A stretch of 64,000 nucleotides of DNA, taken from Pedobacter polysacchareus (GTDB taxonomy: Bacteria > Bacteroidota > Bacteroidia > Sphingobacteriales > Sphingobacteriaceae). Shown here in pieces: positions 54,354 through 63,800 of this stretch (positions within the stretch are counted from its first letter, which is position 1; every line of letters begins with the position of its first letter). The notes beneath the pieces were generated by a model. That model was not told where the DNA came from and did not search any database. It saw only the letters and a program-made list of their open reading frames with translations. A program made the position numbers and the translations under genes. The stretch lies in the NCBI RefSeq assembly GCF_019802255.1, contig NZ_JAHYSS010000003.1:760855-824854 (forward strand), in the 5' to 3' direction.

Positions 54354-56243
54354 ATGACCTCTATATTTCAGGAAAAGATTTATTCCAGATGGCTGATTCT
54401 CCTCATTGATCAGTTTATTGTGTTATGGTCGATTGCCATATCCCTGCTCTTGCTTCAACAGCTTTCTGCGGTAGCTGAATGGGGTATCGTAGAACTCTGG
54501 TCACTGTTTTTATACCACCTGGTTTCGGTCATTGTTTTTATGATCCTGGAGATCCATACCGGCATCATCAGGTATTCCAATACGAAGGATATGGTCAGGA
54601 TATTTATGGCAGTATTCTTAAGCAGTGTAATTTTTGGACTAATGAGCAGGTTAATCCTGATCTCTGATTTCAATCTGCAATTGCAGTGGTTTTATAAGGT
54701 TCTGGTAGTTAACTTTTTCATTTCTTCTTCATTGCTGAGCTTATTTAGGGTGGCGATTAAGAGTTTGTTTACTTTTTTCAAGACGCTGAAAGAGGGATAC
54801 CGTGGAGAGCGTTTATTGATTTATGGTTCCGACAGTGCCGCAATTTTACTCAAACAGGCCCTGGAAGGATCCGAAGAAAATGGAGTTCGGGTAATTGGTT
54901 TTGTAGATGACCACCCAGATACAGTGAATAAATTTATCGAACAAAGGAAAGTTTATCATTCTTCTGTGCTGCCGTCCTTATTGCAGCAGCATGGTATTGA
55001 AAAGATAGTGATCGGTCATGAAGCTTTGTTTCAGGGCGGCAAAAAGAAAGTAATTGAAAAGTGTGTTGAACTAGGAATAAAAGTAATGATTGTACCTCCT
55101 TCCAATCAATGGTTATATGGGAAATTACAAGTTCAGCAGCTCCAGGACTTAAAGATTGAGGATCTGCTCCAGCGGAAACCTATCCTTTTAGAGCAGCAGA
55201 ACATTTATGAGCAGCTAGGGGGCAAGAAAGTATTGGTTACCGGTGCCGCGGGTTCTATTGGATCAGAATTAGTGCGGCAATTGCTTCAATATAACCCGGA
55301 GTACCTGGTCGCCTGTGATCAGGCTGAGAGCCCGCTACATGAATTACAGCTGGAAATGGAGTCACATGCTAAAGGAGGGCTAGTCAAAATATTCCTGGGC
55401 AGCATACGAAATCCAGTAAGAATGAAGATGCTGTTTGAGCAGTACCGACCGGATATCGTTTTCCATGCGGCAGCGTATAAACATGTACCTATGATGGAAA
55501 ATCATGCGGAAGAGGCGATTTTAACCAATATTTATGGCACCAAAAACATCGCTGATCTTTCTATCAGCTATGGTATTGAAAAGTTTGTGATGGTTTCTAC
55601 AGATAAGGCGGTAAAGCCTGGTAACATCATGGGCGCTTCCAAACGGATTGCAGAAATATATATACAGTCGCTGCAGGAAGTGTCTGGCCAGACTAAATTC
55701 ATCACCACGCGTTTTGGAAATGTACTCGGTTCCAATGGTTCAGTTATTCCTAGGTTTAAAGCTCAGATTAACGCTGGGGGCCCGGTAACAGTAACCCATC
55801 CGGACATTACGAGGTATTTCATGACCATTCCTGAGTCGGTACAGCTGGTACTTGAAGCTGGGGCGATGGGTAATGGTGCGGAGATATTTTTATTTGAGAT
55901 GGGACCACCTATAAAAATTGCTGACCTGGCAGTTCAAATGATTAAGCTGGCAGGGCTTGTTCCCGAGAAAGACATTAAAATTATTTATAGTGGTTTACGT
56001 CCGGGAGAAAAGTTACACGAAGAATTATTAAATCAGGAAGAACACACTATTCCTACCCATCATCCGAAAATAAAAAGAGCTAAAACTATCCGGTACAGTC
56101 ATTCATTTATTGCGAATGCGATCCTGGAAATATTAGATTTAAACCAGCTAAATGACCCTTATGATACCATTAAAAAACTTAAAGCGATCCTTCCGGAATT
56201 CAGGAGCAATAACTCTATATATGAGAATTTAGATGGTTTTTAA
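54354..56243 (+). CDS. membrane-bound nucleotide-sugar 4,6-dehydratase/epimerase (FlaA1/CapD/WbpM family)
   Basis: 629 residues from the ATG at 54354; the frame extends back into the previous gene. Four N-terminal membrane helices (about 15-135) precede a CoA-binding-like Rossmann domain (RLLIYGSDSAAILLKQAL) and a short-chain dehydrogenase domain: NAD loop VTGAAGSIGSELVRQLL (about 294), FHAAAYKHVPMMENHAEEAI, and the catalytic STDKAVKPGNIMGASKRIAE, where Asp-Lys replace Ser-Tyr as in UDP-GlcNAc 4,6-dehydratases. RPGEKLHEELLN closes the family. It would make a 4-keto-6-deoxy hexosamine for the aminotransferases. Last gene of the exopolysaccharide locus. Confidence 0.93.
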   Translation: MTSIFQEKIYSRWLILLIDQFIVLWSIAISLLLLQQLSAVAEWGIVELWSLFLYHLVSVIVFMILEIHTGIIRYSNTKDMVRIFMAVFLSSVIFGLMSRLILISDFNLQLQWFYKVLVVNFFISSSLLSLFRVAIKSLFTFFKTLKEGYRGERLLIYGSDSAAILLKQALEGSEENGVRVIGFVDDHPDTVNKFIEQRKVYHSSVLPSLLQQHGIEKIVIGHEALFQGGKKKVIEKCVELGIKVMIVPPSNQWLYGKLQVQQLQDLKIEDLLQRKPILLEQQNIYEQLGGKKVLVTGAAGSIGSELVRQLLQYNPEYLVACDQAESPLHELQLEMESHAKGGLVKIFLGSIRNPVRMKMLFEQYRPDIVFHAAAYKHVPMMENHAEEAILTNIYGTKNIADLSISYGIEKFVMVSTDKAVKPGNIMGASKRIAEIYIQSLQEVSGQTKFITTRFGNVLGSNGSVIPRFKAQINAGGPVTVTHPDITRYFMTIPESVQLVLEAGAMGNGAEIFLFEMGPPIKIADLAVQMIKLAGLVPEKDIKIIYSGLRPGEKLHEELLNQEEHTIPTHHPKIKRAKTIRYSHSFIANAILEILDLNQLNDPYDTIKKLKAILPEFRSNNSIYENLDGF

Positions 56244-56293
56244 ATAAAATCACTATAAATTTGATTAATTATTTGATCAAAAATTTAATTTGT

Positions 56294-56325
56294 TTTGAAA
56301 TTAGCAATTATTTTTATTACCTTCC
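56294..56325 (+). promoter_or_regulatory. promoter candidate for the HTH protein gene
   Basis: TTTG (56294-56297), a 20 bp spacer and TACCTTCC (56318-56325) fit the Bacteroidota TTTG-N19-21-TAnnTTTG layout except for the last bases of the -7 element. It lies about 80 bp before the start codon. Confidence 0.4.
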
Positions 56326-56401
56326 TGTAAGATTCGTCCCAACTGGTCTTATGTTTGAATAATAGTTCTGCTGATTTCTAATTCACCCAAACTATTATCT
56401 T

Positions 56402-56833
56402 ATGATTATAAACAACGATGGTCTAATTGAGCGTATCGTACGCAATAAGATTAGCATTTCTGAGCTTTCACGTATTTTAGATGTAAGCAGAACCTCCATT
56501 TACAATTGGTTTCAACAGCCCCAGCTGAGTTTGGATATTGTATGTAAGATTGGTTATGCTATAGATTATGATTTCGGCAATGACTTCCCTGATGCTTTTG
56601 CAAAGGCTGGCGACAGAATCATGGCAAATTTAGTGAAGGAAAAGATGAATGATGCGCAGTATTATACCAATTCTGTCCAGTATTGGATGAACAAATACAT
56701 CACTTTACTGGAAAAACACAACGAATTGCTGAACACGATGAACAACAATCCGGTAACTCCGCCTAATCTTCCGGGAGCAATGCTGGGAGGGAACAGGAAT
56801 ACCAGGTTACATTACCCGATGCCAGGTCATTAA
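56402..56833 (+). CDS. small helix-turn-helix protein
   Basis: 143 residues. The N-terminal 50 residues (GLIERIVRNKISISELSRIL, DVSRTSIYNWFQQPQLSLDI) read as a Cro/CI-like helix-turn-helix. The rest is helical (YYTNSVQYWMNKYITLLEKH looks like a coiled coil) with a Pro/Asn-rich tail. It is probably a DNA-binding protein; the target is unknown. It stands alone between the polysaccharide locus and the PorP gene, with which it is convergent, 1 bp apart. Confidence 0.75.
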   Translation: MIINNDGLIERIVRNKISISELSRILDVSRTSIYNWFQQPQLSLDIVCKIGYAIDYDFGNDFPDAFAKAGDRIMANLVKEKMNDAQYYTNSVQYWMNKYITLLEKHNELLNTMNNNPVTPPNLPGAMLGGNRNTRLHYPMPGH

Positions 56834-56834
56834 T

Positions 56835-57827
56835 TTAAAACACCCTTGGGCAGATAAACGACCTAGGGGCTTTTCCAAAGGCCAAGCCCATGGTGATTTC
56901 ATGGGAGCCATTTTGGCTGCTGCCCAATGCACTGGTGACCTGATCATAAGAATACCCGATCCTGAAGCGTTCGTTAACAAAAAACTGAATGATACCAGAG
57001 ACAGAATTTTCTTTGCTCAATGACGCGGCGGATGTCTGCTTTTTCCAGAGATTAAATCCGGTTCGGATGGATCCACCTATCCAAACTTTATCATTAATGA
57101 TCAACATAGTGTTAAAGTCGGCACTGGTTGGTCCTCTAAAATCTTCTTTGATCAGCAAGCTTGGTCTGATTCTGAATTCTGGAGAAACATTGATCAAAGC
57201 TCCGCCCATCATATAAGCATGCCGGCTGCGAATAATATTTAAAGAAGAAGATTGGTCTCTTCTTTTATCCGGCCCTGAAAAGATATCCAAGGCAGAAAGT
57301 CCAAGGTACCAATAGTCCGAATTGTAGAAGATACCTAGACGTAAGTCTGGCACGACATCACTTTGATTGCTAACTGGCACGGCTTCATCTCCGGGCTGAA
57401 TCGTGTTTAACATCCCTCCTTTTAAACTGTACTGTGCTGCGCCTACACCCAATCCAAAACTTAAGCGCTGTGTATCTTCTCCATTTAATTGTAATCGGAA
57501 AGCGTAATTCAGCGTTGCTGAAGTGGAGGACTGCGCACCGATTTTGTCGGTGGTTACCTGGAAACCCACTCCCATTTTACGATCCTGCGGATCTAAGATC
57601 CCATCAATTGAGGCGGTCGCTGTCTGCGGTGCGCCCTCCATTCCCAACCATTGTGCCCGCAATCCGAGTTGTACAAACCATTCTTCTTTATACCCGGCAT
57701 AAGCCGGATTTACACTCAGGCTATTGAATATATACTGAGTAAACTGAATATTTTGCTGCGCATTGGTTTTTCCAATTTGTAAGCAGCAAAGGCCTATTAA
57801 TACAGTGATCAGTTTTCTAATGTTCAT
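56835..57827 (-). CDS. PorP/SprF-type IX secretion-associated membrane protein
   Basis: 330 residues with a signal peptide (ITVLIGLCCLQIGKTNAQ) and the family start NIQFTQYIFNSLSVNPAYAG. The body is a predicted outer-membrane barrel (RIRPSLLIKEDFRGPTSADF, FVNERFRIGYSYDQVTSALG, HEITMGLAFGK). PorP/SprF proteins assist export or attachment of type B gliding-motility C-terminal-domain proteins. Its ATG overlaps the TAA of the giant adhesin gene by one base, so it is co-translated with its presumed client, the usual SprB-SprF arrangement. Confidence 0.93.
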   Translation of the reverse strand: MNIRKLITVLIGLCCLQIGKTNAQQNIQFTQYIFNSLSVNPAYAGYKEEWFVQLGLRAQWLGMEGAPQTATASIDGILDPQDRKMGVGFQVTTDKIGAQSSTSATLNYAFRLQLNGEDTQRLSFGLGVGAAQYSLKGGMLNTIQPGDEAVPVSNQSDVVPDLRLGIFYNSDYWYLGLSALDIFSGPDKRRDQSSSLNIIRSRHAYMMGGALINVSPEFRIRPSLLIKEDFRGPTSADFNTMLIINDKVWIGGSIRTGFNLWKKQTSAASLSKENSVSGIIQFFVNERFRIGYSYDQVTSALGSSQNGSHEITMGLAFGKAPRSFICPRVF

Positions 57828-60800
57828 TATCTTTTGATTAAAATCCAGCTTTTACGGAAGGTGACAACTCCTCCTTTTGTCAGTTTGAGTACATAAAAAT
57901 AAGTTCCGTCATTTAAGCCAGTTCCATCCCATTCATCTTTATAGTTGTTATTTTTATAAACCTGATCACCCCAGCGATTGAAAACAGCCAGGTCAATATA
58001 TTCATAATTCTCTCTTCCTACAATCTGGAAAGTATCGTTCTTTCCATCTCCATTTGGTGTAAAGGTATTTGGAATTTCCAAATCTGGCGGCACTACATTG
58101 ATCGTTACCATAGCCACATTAGAAGATATTCCCACCGCATCATGGATCTTATAGCTGAACTTTTCTATACCTGAATATCCTTTTTTTGGCAGGTAAACTA
58201 TTTTGCCATCTTTATTCATTTGAAGGGTGCCATTTGCAGGTGCCATCTGTACTTCGATGGTACTGACATCCAAAGGGAAAAGACTTGGTTTGTCGTTTTT
58301 CGCCACTGCTACCATCACTTCTACATCACTTTTGGTATTTGCAAAATCATCTACTGCAGCAGGATAACGCTTCACATCTATATCAGTAGGAATGTCATTG
58401 CTCTCATTTGTACCAGAAACATCTGAAACTTGTTGTCCAACCTCCGTCAGGCCATCGATCCGGGCAGTATTTCTCACGTTCCCATTCAGCTTTTCATCTT
58501 CCGTAATGGTATAATTTTCCTGGTGGGTGATGGAAGCATTCGGTGCAAGCGTGGTTCCAGGAAGTGTAATGACCCCAGGAACTTTCGGATCCGATAAGAC
58601 CAGGTGATGTAAGGTGACGTTTCCAATATTCTTGATGACAAAGGTGTAAGTAATCGTTTTCAAGTCTGTATTTAAGCGTCCCGTTTTTACCAAACTGATG
58701 TTAGGATTCTGATCAATAACAACATCAGCGGTAGCGGAAACAACTAATGGATGTTCTGTACTTTGCACTGTAGCCGTATTCTGAATTTTACCGATATTTG
58801 CTGTCGGAACCCCGTTTCTATCTAAATCTGATTGGGTAATGATATAGGTTCCAGTATAAATCCAAGATTCTTCTCTTTCCAGAATTCCATTGCCATTATC
58901 GCCTGTGAGTCTTAGATTTCCAGCAATTAGCGGATCATTTAAATTCACATTGTGGTGACTTGCATATCCAGTATTTCTAACTGTAATCGTATAATTTATC
59001 TGATCTCCGGCTGCAGAAACAGTGTGCTTATCAGCGGTTTTCGTAATTGAAAGACCGATACAAGCCGGAACAGTTATGGTAATTTTAAAAGGAGCTCCAT
59101 CACAGCCACCGGCTGATCCTCTTGGCGTAATGATATAGGTAACCACCTGCGCTATGGCTGTTGGATTGTAAAGGTCGGCAATGATGGTATTTCCAGCGCC
59201 ATTTACTGCACCAAGTACCGGAGAGTTCACAGTCCAGCTAAAGGTAGATGGGACTGCGTTTCCACCTTTAGCCGTGTTGTTGATATTGGCTTGCAATGAA
59301 TAGTTGAATGATGATTGACCACAATTGAGTGGGCTAACAGTGTCGTCAAATCCTTTTGGAACAGGGCTGACCGTCACTGTGGTGGTTGCTGAAACTGCAC
59401 TGGTACAACCTGCAACATTTGTTACACTAACGGTATAAATACCGATTTCACTGACACTATAGGTTTTTCCTGTAGCCCCAGGAATTAGGACGCCATTTTT
59501 ATACCATTGGTTTCCGTTGTTTTCTGATGAGCTAAGAATTACTACCCCTCCTTCGCAGAAAGTAGTTTCATTTGATGGGGAAATCTTAGGTTGTTCCGGA
59601 TACTGAACTTCGGTAACCATAGTTGGTAATGAAACCGGGCTGGCACAGCCGTTTAAGTTTGTAAAGCCTAGTGAGTAATCGCCAGGAGTAGTTGCAGTGT
59701 AATTTTTACCCGTAGCCCCAGGGATTAGGATGCCGTTTTTGTACCATTGGTTTCCGCTGTTTTCTGATGAAGTCAGGATGACATTGCCACCTTCACAGAA
59801 AACTGCATTGTTGGTTGCGGTGGTGGTTGGGGCAGCAGGAATCGGGTTTACAGTAACAGATATCTGATTAGAAGCAGGACTTTCGCAGGCAATCGAAGTA
59901 ATTTTTACGCTGTAACGGCCGCTTTCAGTAGCGGTATAAGTTTGCTGGGTGGCCCCTGTGATCAGGTATAGCCCATTGTACCATTGGTAGCTATCTGCTA
60001 AGGTGCTGGTCTTTAAGACCACGGCCCCGCCTGCACAGAAAGTGGTCTGGCCTTCTGCAGTAATCACTGCCGCATCCGGGATCGGGTTTACCGTAACTGG
60101 TATCGGATTGGAAGCTGGGCTTTCACAAGCACTGGAAGTAATCTTTACGGTATAACTTCCGCTTTCGGTAGCGGTGTAAGTTTGCTGGGTAGCCCCTGTG
60201 ATCAGGTTTAGCCCATTGTACCATTGGTAACTATCTGCTAAGGTGCTCGTCTTTAAGACCACGGCCCCGCCTGCACAGAAAGTCATCTGGCCTTCTGCAG
60301 TAATCACTGCCGCATCTGGAATTGGGTTCACCGTAACTGGTATCGGATTGGAAGCTGGGCTTTCACAAGTACTGGAAGTAATCTTTACGATATAACTTCC
60401 GCTTTCGGTAGCGGTGTAAGTTTGCTGGGTAGCCCCTGTGATCAGGTTTAGCCCATTGTACCATTGGTAGCTATCTGCTAAGGTACTGGTCTTTAAGACC
60501 ACGATGCCACCTGCACAGAAAGTCGTCTGGCCTTCTGCAGTAATCACGGCCGCATCTGGAATTGGGTTCACCGTAACTGGTATCGGATTGGAAGCAGGGC
60601 TTTCACAAGCAATCGAAGTAATTTTTACGCTGTAACTGCCGCTTTCGGTAGCGGTATAAGTTTGCTGGGTGGCCCCTGTGATCAGGTTTAGCCCATTGTA
60701 CCATTGGTAGCTATCTGCTAAGGTGCTCGTCTTTAAGACCACGGCCCCGCCTGCACAGAAAGTCGTCTGGCCTTCTGCAGTAATCACCACGGCATCCGGA

Positions 60801-63800
60801 ATCGGGTTTACCGTAACTGGTATCGGATTGGAAGCAGGGCTCTCACAAGCACTGGAAGTAATTTTTACGCTGTAACTGCCGCTTTCGGTAGCGGTATAAG
60901 TTTGCTGGGTGGCCCCTGTGATCAGGTTTAGCCCATTGTACCATTGGTAGCTATCTGCTAAGGTGCTGGTCTTTAAGACCACGGCGCCACCTGCACAGAA
61001 AGTCGTCTGGCCTTCTGCAGTAATCACGGCCGCATCTGGAATTGGGTTTACGACAACCTCCAAGACATTGGAAGCTGGACTTTCACAGGCAATCGAAGTA
61101 ATTTTTACGCTGTAACTGCCACTTTCAGTAGCGGTATAAGTTTGTTGGGTGGCCCCTGTGATCAGGTTTAGCCCATTGTACCATTGGTAGCTATCTGCTA
61201 AGGTGCTCGTCTTTAAGACCACGGCCCCGCCTGCACAGAAAGTCGTCTGGCCTTCTGCAGTAATCACCACGGCATCCGGAATCGGGTTTACCGTAACTGG
61301 TATCGGATTAGAAGCTGGACTTTCACAGGCAATCGAAGTAATTTTTACGCTGTAGCTGCCGCTTTCTGTAGCGGTATAAGTTTGCTGGGTAGCCCCTGTA
61401 ATCAGGTTTAGCCCATTGTACCATTGGTAGCTATCCGCTAAAGTTGTCGTCTTTAAAACTACGGCTCCACCTGCACAGAAAGTGGTCTGGCCTTCTGCAG
61501 TAATCTCCACGGCATCCGGGATCGGGTTTACCGTAACTGGTATCGGATTGGAAGCAGGGCTCTCACAAGCACTGGAAGTAATTTTTACGCTGTAGCTGCC
61601 GCTTTCTGTAGCGGTGTAAGTTTGCTGGGTAGCCCCTGTAATCAGGTTTAGCCCATTGTACCATTGGTAGCTATCCGCTAAAGTTGTCGTCTTTAAAACT
61701 ACGGCTCCACCTGCACAGAAAGTGGTCTGGCCTTCTGCAGTAATCTCCACGGCATCCGGGATCGGGTTTACCGTAACTGGTATCGGATTGGAAGCAGGGC
61801 TCTCACAAGCACTGGAAGTAATTTTTACGCTGTAGCTGCCGCTTTCCGTAGCGGTATAAGTTTGCTGGGTAGCCCCTGTGATCAGGTTTAGCCCATTGTA
61901 CCATTGGTAGCTATCCGCTAAAGTTGTCGTCTTTAAAACTACGGCTTCACCTGCACAGAAAGTGGTCTGGCCTTCTGCAGTAATCTCCACGGCATCCGGG
62001 ATCGGGTTTACCGTAACTGGTATCGGATTGGAAGCAGGGCTCTCACAAGCACTGGAAGTAATTTTTACGCTGTAGCTGCCGCTTTCTGTAGCGGTGTAAG
62101 TTTGCTGGGTAGCCCCTGTGATCAGGTTTAGCCCATTGTACCATTGGTAGCTATCCGCTAAAGTTGTCGTCTTTAAGACCACAGCCACGCCTGCACAGAA
62201 AGTCGTCTGGCCTTCTGCGGTAATCACGGCCGCATCTGGAATAGGGTTTACGACAACCTCCAAGACATTGGAAGCTGGACTTTCACAAGCAATCGAAGTA
62301 ATTTTTACGCTGTAACGGCCGCTTTCTGTAGCGTTATAAGTTTGCTGGGTGGCCCCTGTGATCAGGTGTAGCCCATTGTACCATTGGTAGCTATCTGCTA
62401 AGGTGCTCGTCTTTAAGACCACGGCGCCACCTGCACAGAAAGTGGTCTGGCCTTCTGCAGTAATCACGGCCGCATCTGGAATAGGGTTTACGACAACCTC
62501 CAAGACATTGGAAGCTGGACTTTCACAAGCAATCGAAGTAATTTTTACGCTGTAACTGCCGCTTTCTGTAGCGGTATAAGTTTGCTGGGTAGCCCCTGTG
62601 ATCAGGTGTAGCCCATTGTACCATTGGTAGCTATCTGCTAAGGTGCTCGTCTTTAAGACCACGGCCCCTCCTGCACAGAAAGTCGTCTGGCCTTCTGCGG
62701 TAATCACGGCCGCATCTGGAATAGGGTTTACGACAACCTCCAAGACATTGGAAGCAGGGCTTTCACAGGCAATCGAAGTAATTTTTACGCTGTAACGGCC
62801 GCTTTCGGTAGCGGTATAAGTTTGCTGGGTGGCCCCTGTGATCAGGTGTAGCCCATTGTACCATTGGTAACTATCTGCTAAGGTGCTCGCCTTTAAGACC
62901 ACAGCCACGCCTGCACAGAAAGTCGTCTGGCCTTCTGCGGTAATCACGGCCGCATCCGGGATCGAGTTTACGACAACCTCCAAGACATTAGAAGCTGGAC
63001 TTTCGCAGGCAATCGAAGTAATTTTTACGCTGTAACTGCCGCTTTCTGTAGCGTTATAAGTTTGCTGGGTGGCCCCTGTGATCAGGTTTAGCCCATTGTA
63101 CCATTGGTAGCTATCTGCTAAGGTGCTGGTCTTTAAGACCACAGCCCCGCCTGCACAGAAAGTGGTCTGGCCTTCTGCAGTAATCTCCACGGCATCCGGG
63201 ATCGGGTTTACCGTAACTGGTATCGGATTGGAAGCAGGGCTCTCACAAGCACTGGAAGTAATTTTTACGCTGTAGCTGCCGCTTTCCGTAGCGGTATAAG
63301 TTTGCTGGGTGGCCCCTGTAATCAGGTTTAGCCCATTGTACCATTGGTAGCTATCTGCTAAGGTGCTCGTCTTTAAGACCACGGCCCCGCCTGCACAGAA
63401 AGTGGTCTGGCCTTCTGCAGTAATCTCCACGGCATCCGGGATCGGGTTTACCGTAACTGGTATCGGATTGGAAGCAGGGCTCTCACAAGCACTGGAAGTA
63501 ATTTTTACGCTGTAGCTGCCGCTTTCTGTAGCGGTATAAGTTTGCTGGGTAGCCCCTGTGATCAGGTTTAGCCCATTGTACCATTGGTAGCTATCTGCTA
63601 AGGTGCTGGTCTTTAAGACCACAGCCCCGCCTGCACAGAAAGTCGTCTGGCCTTCTGCGGTAATCACGGCCGCATCTGGAATAGGGTTTACGACAACCTC
63701 CAAGACATTGGAAGCAGGGCTTTCACAGGCAATCGAAGTAATTTTTACGCTGTAACGGCCGCTTTCAGTAGCGGTATAAGTTTGCTGGGTGGCCCCTGTG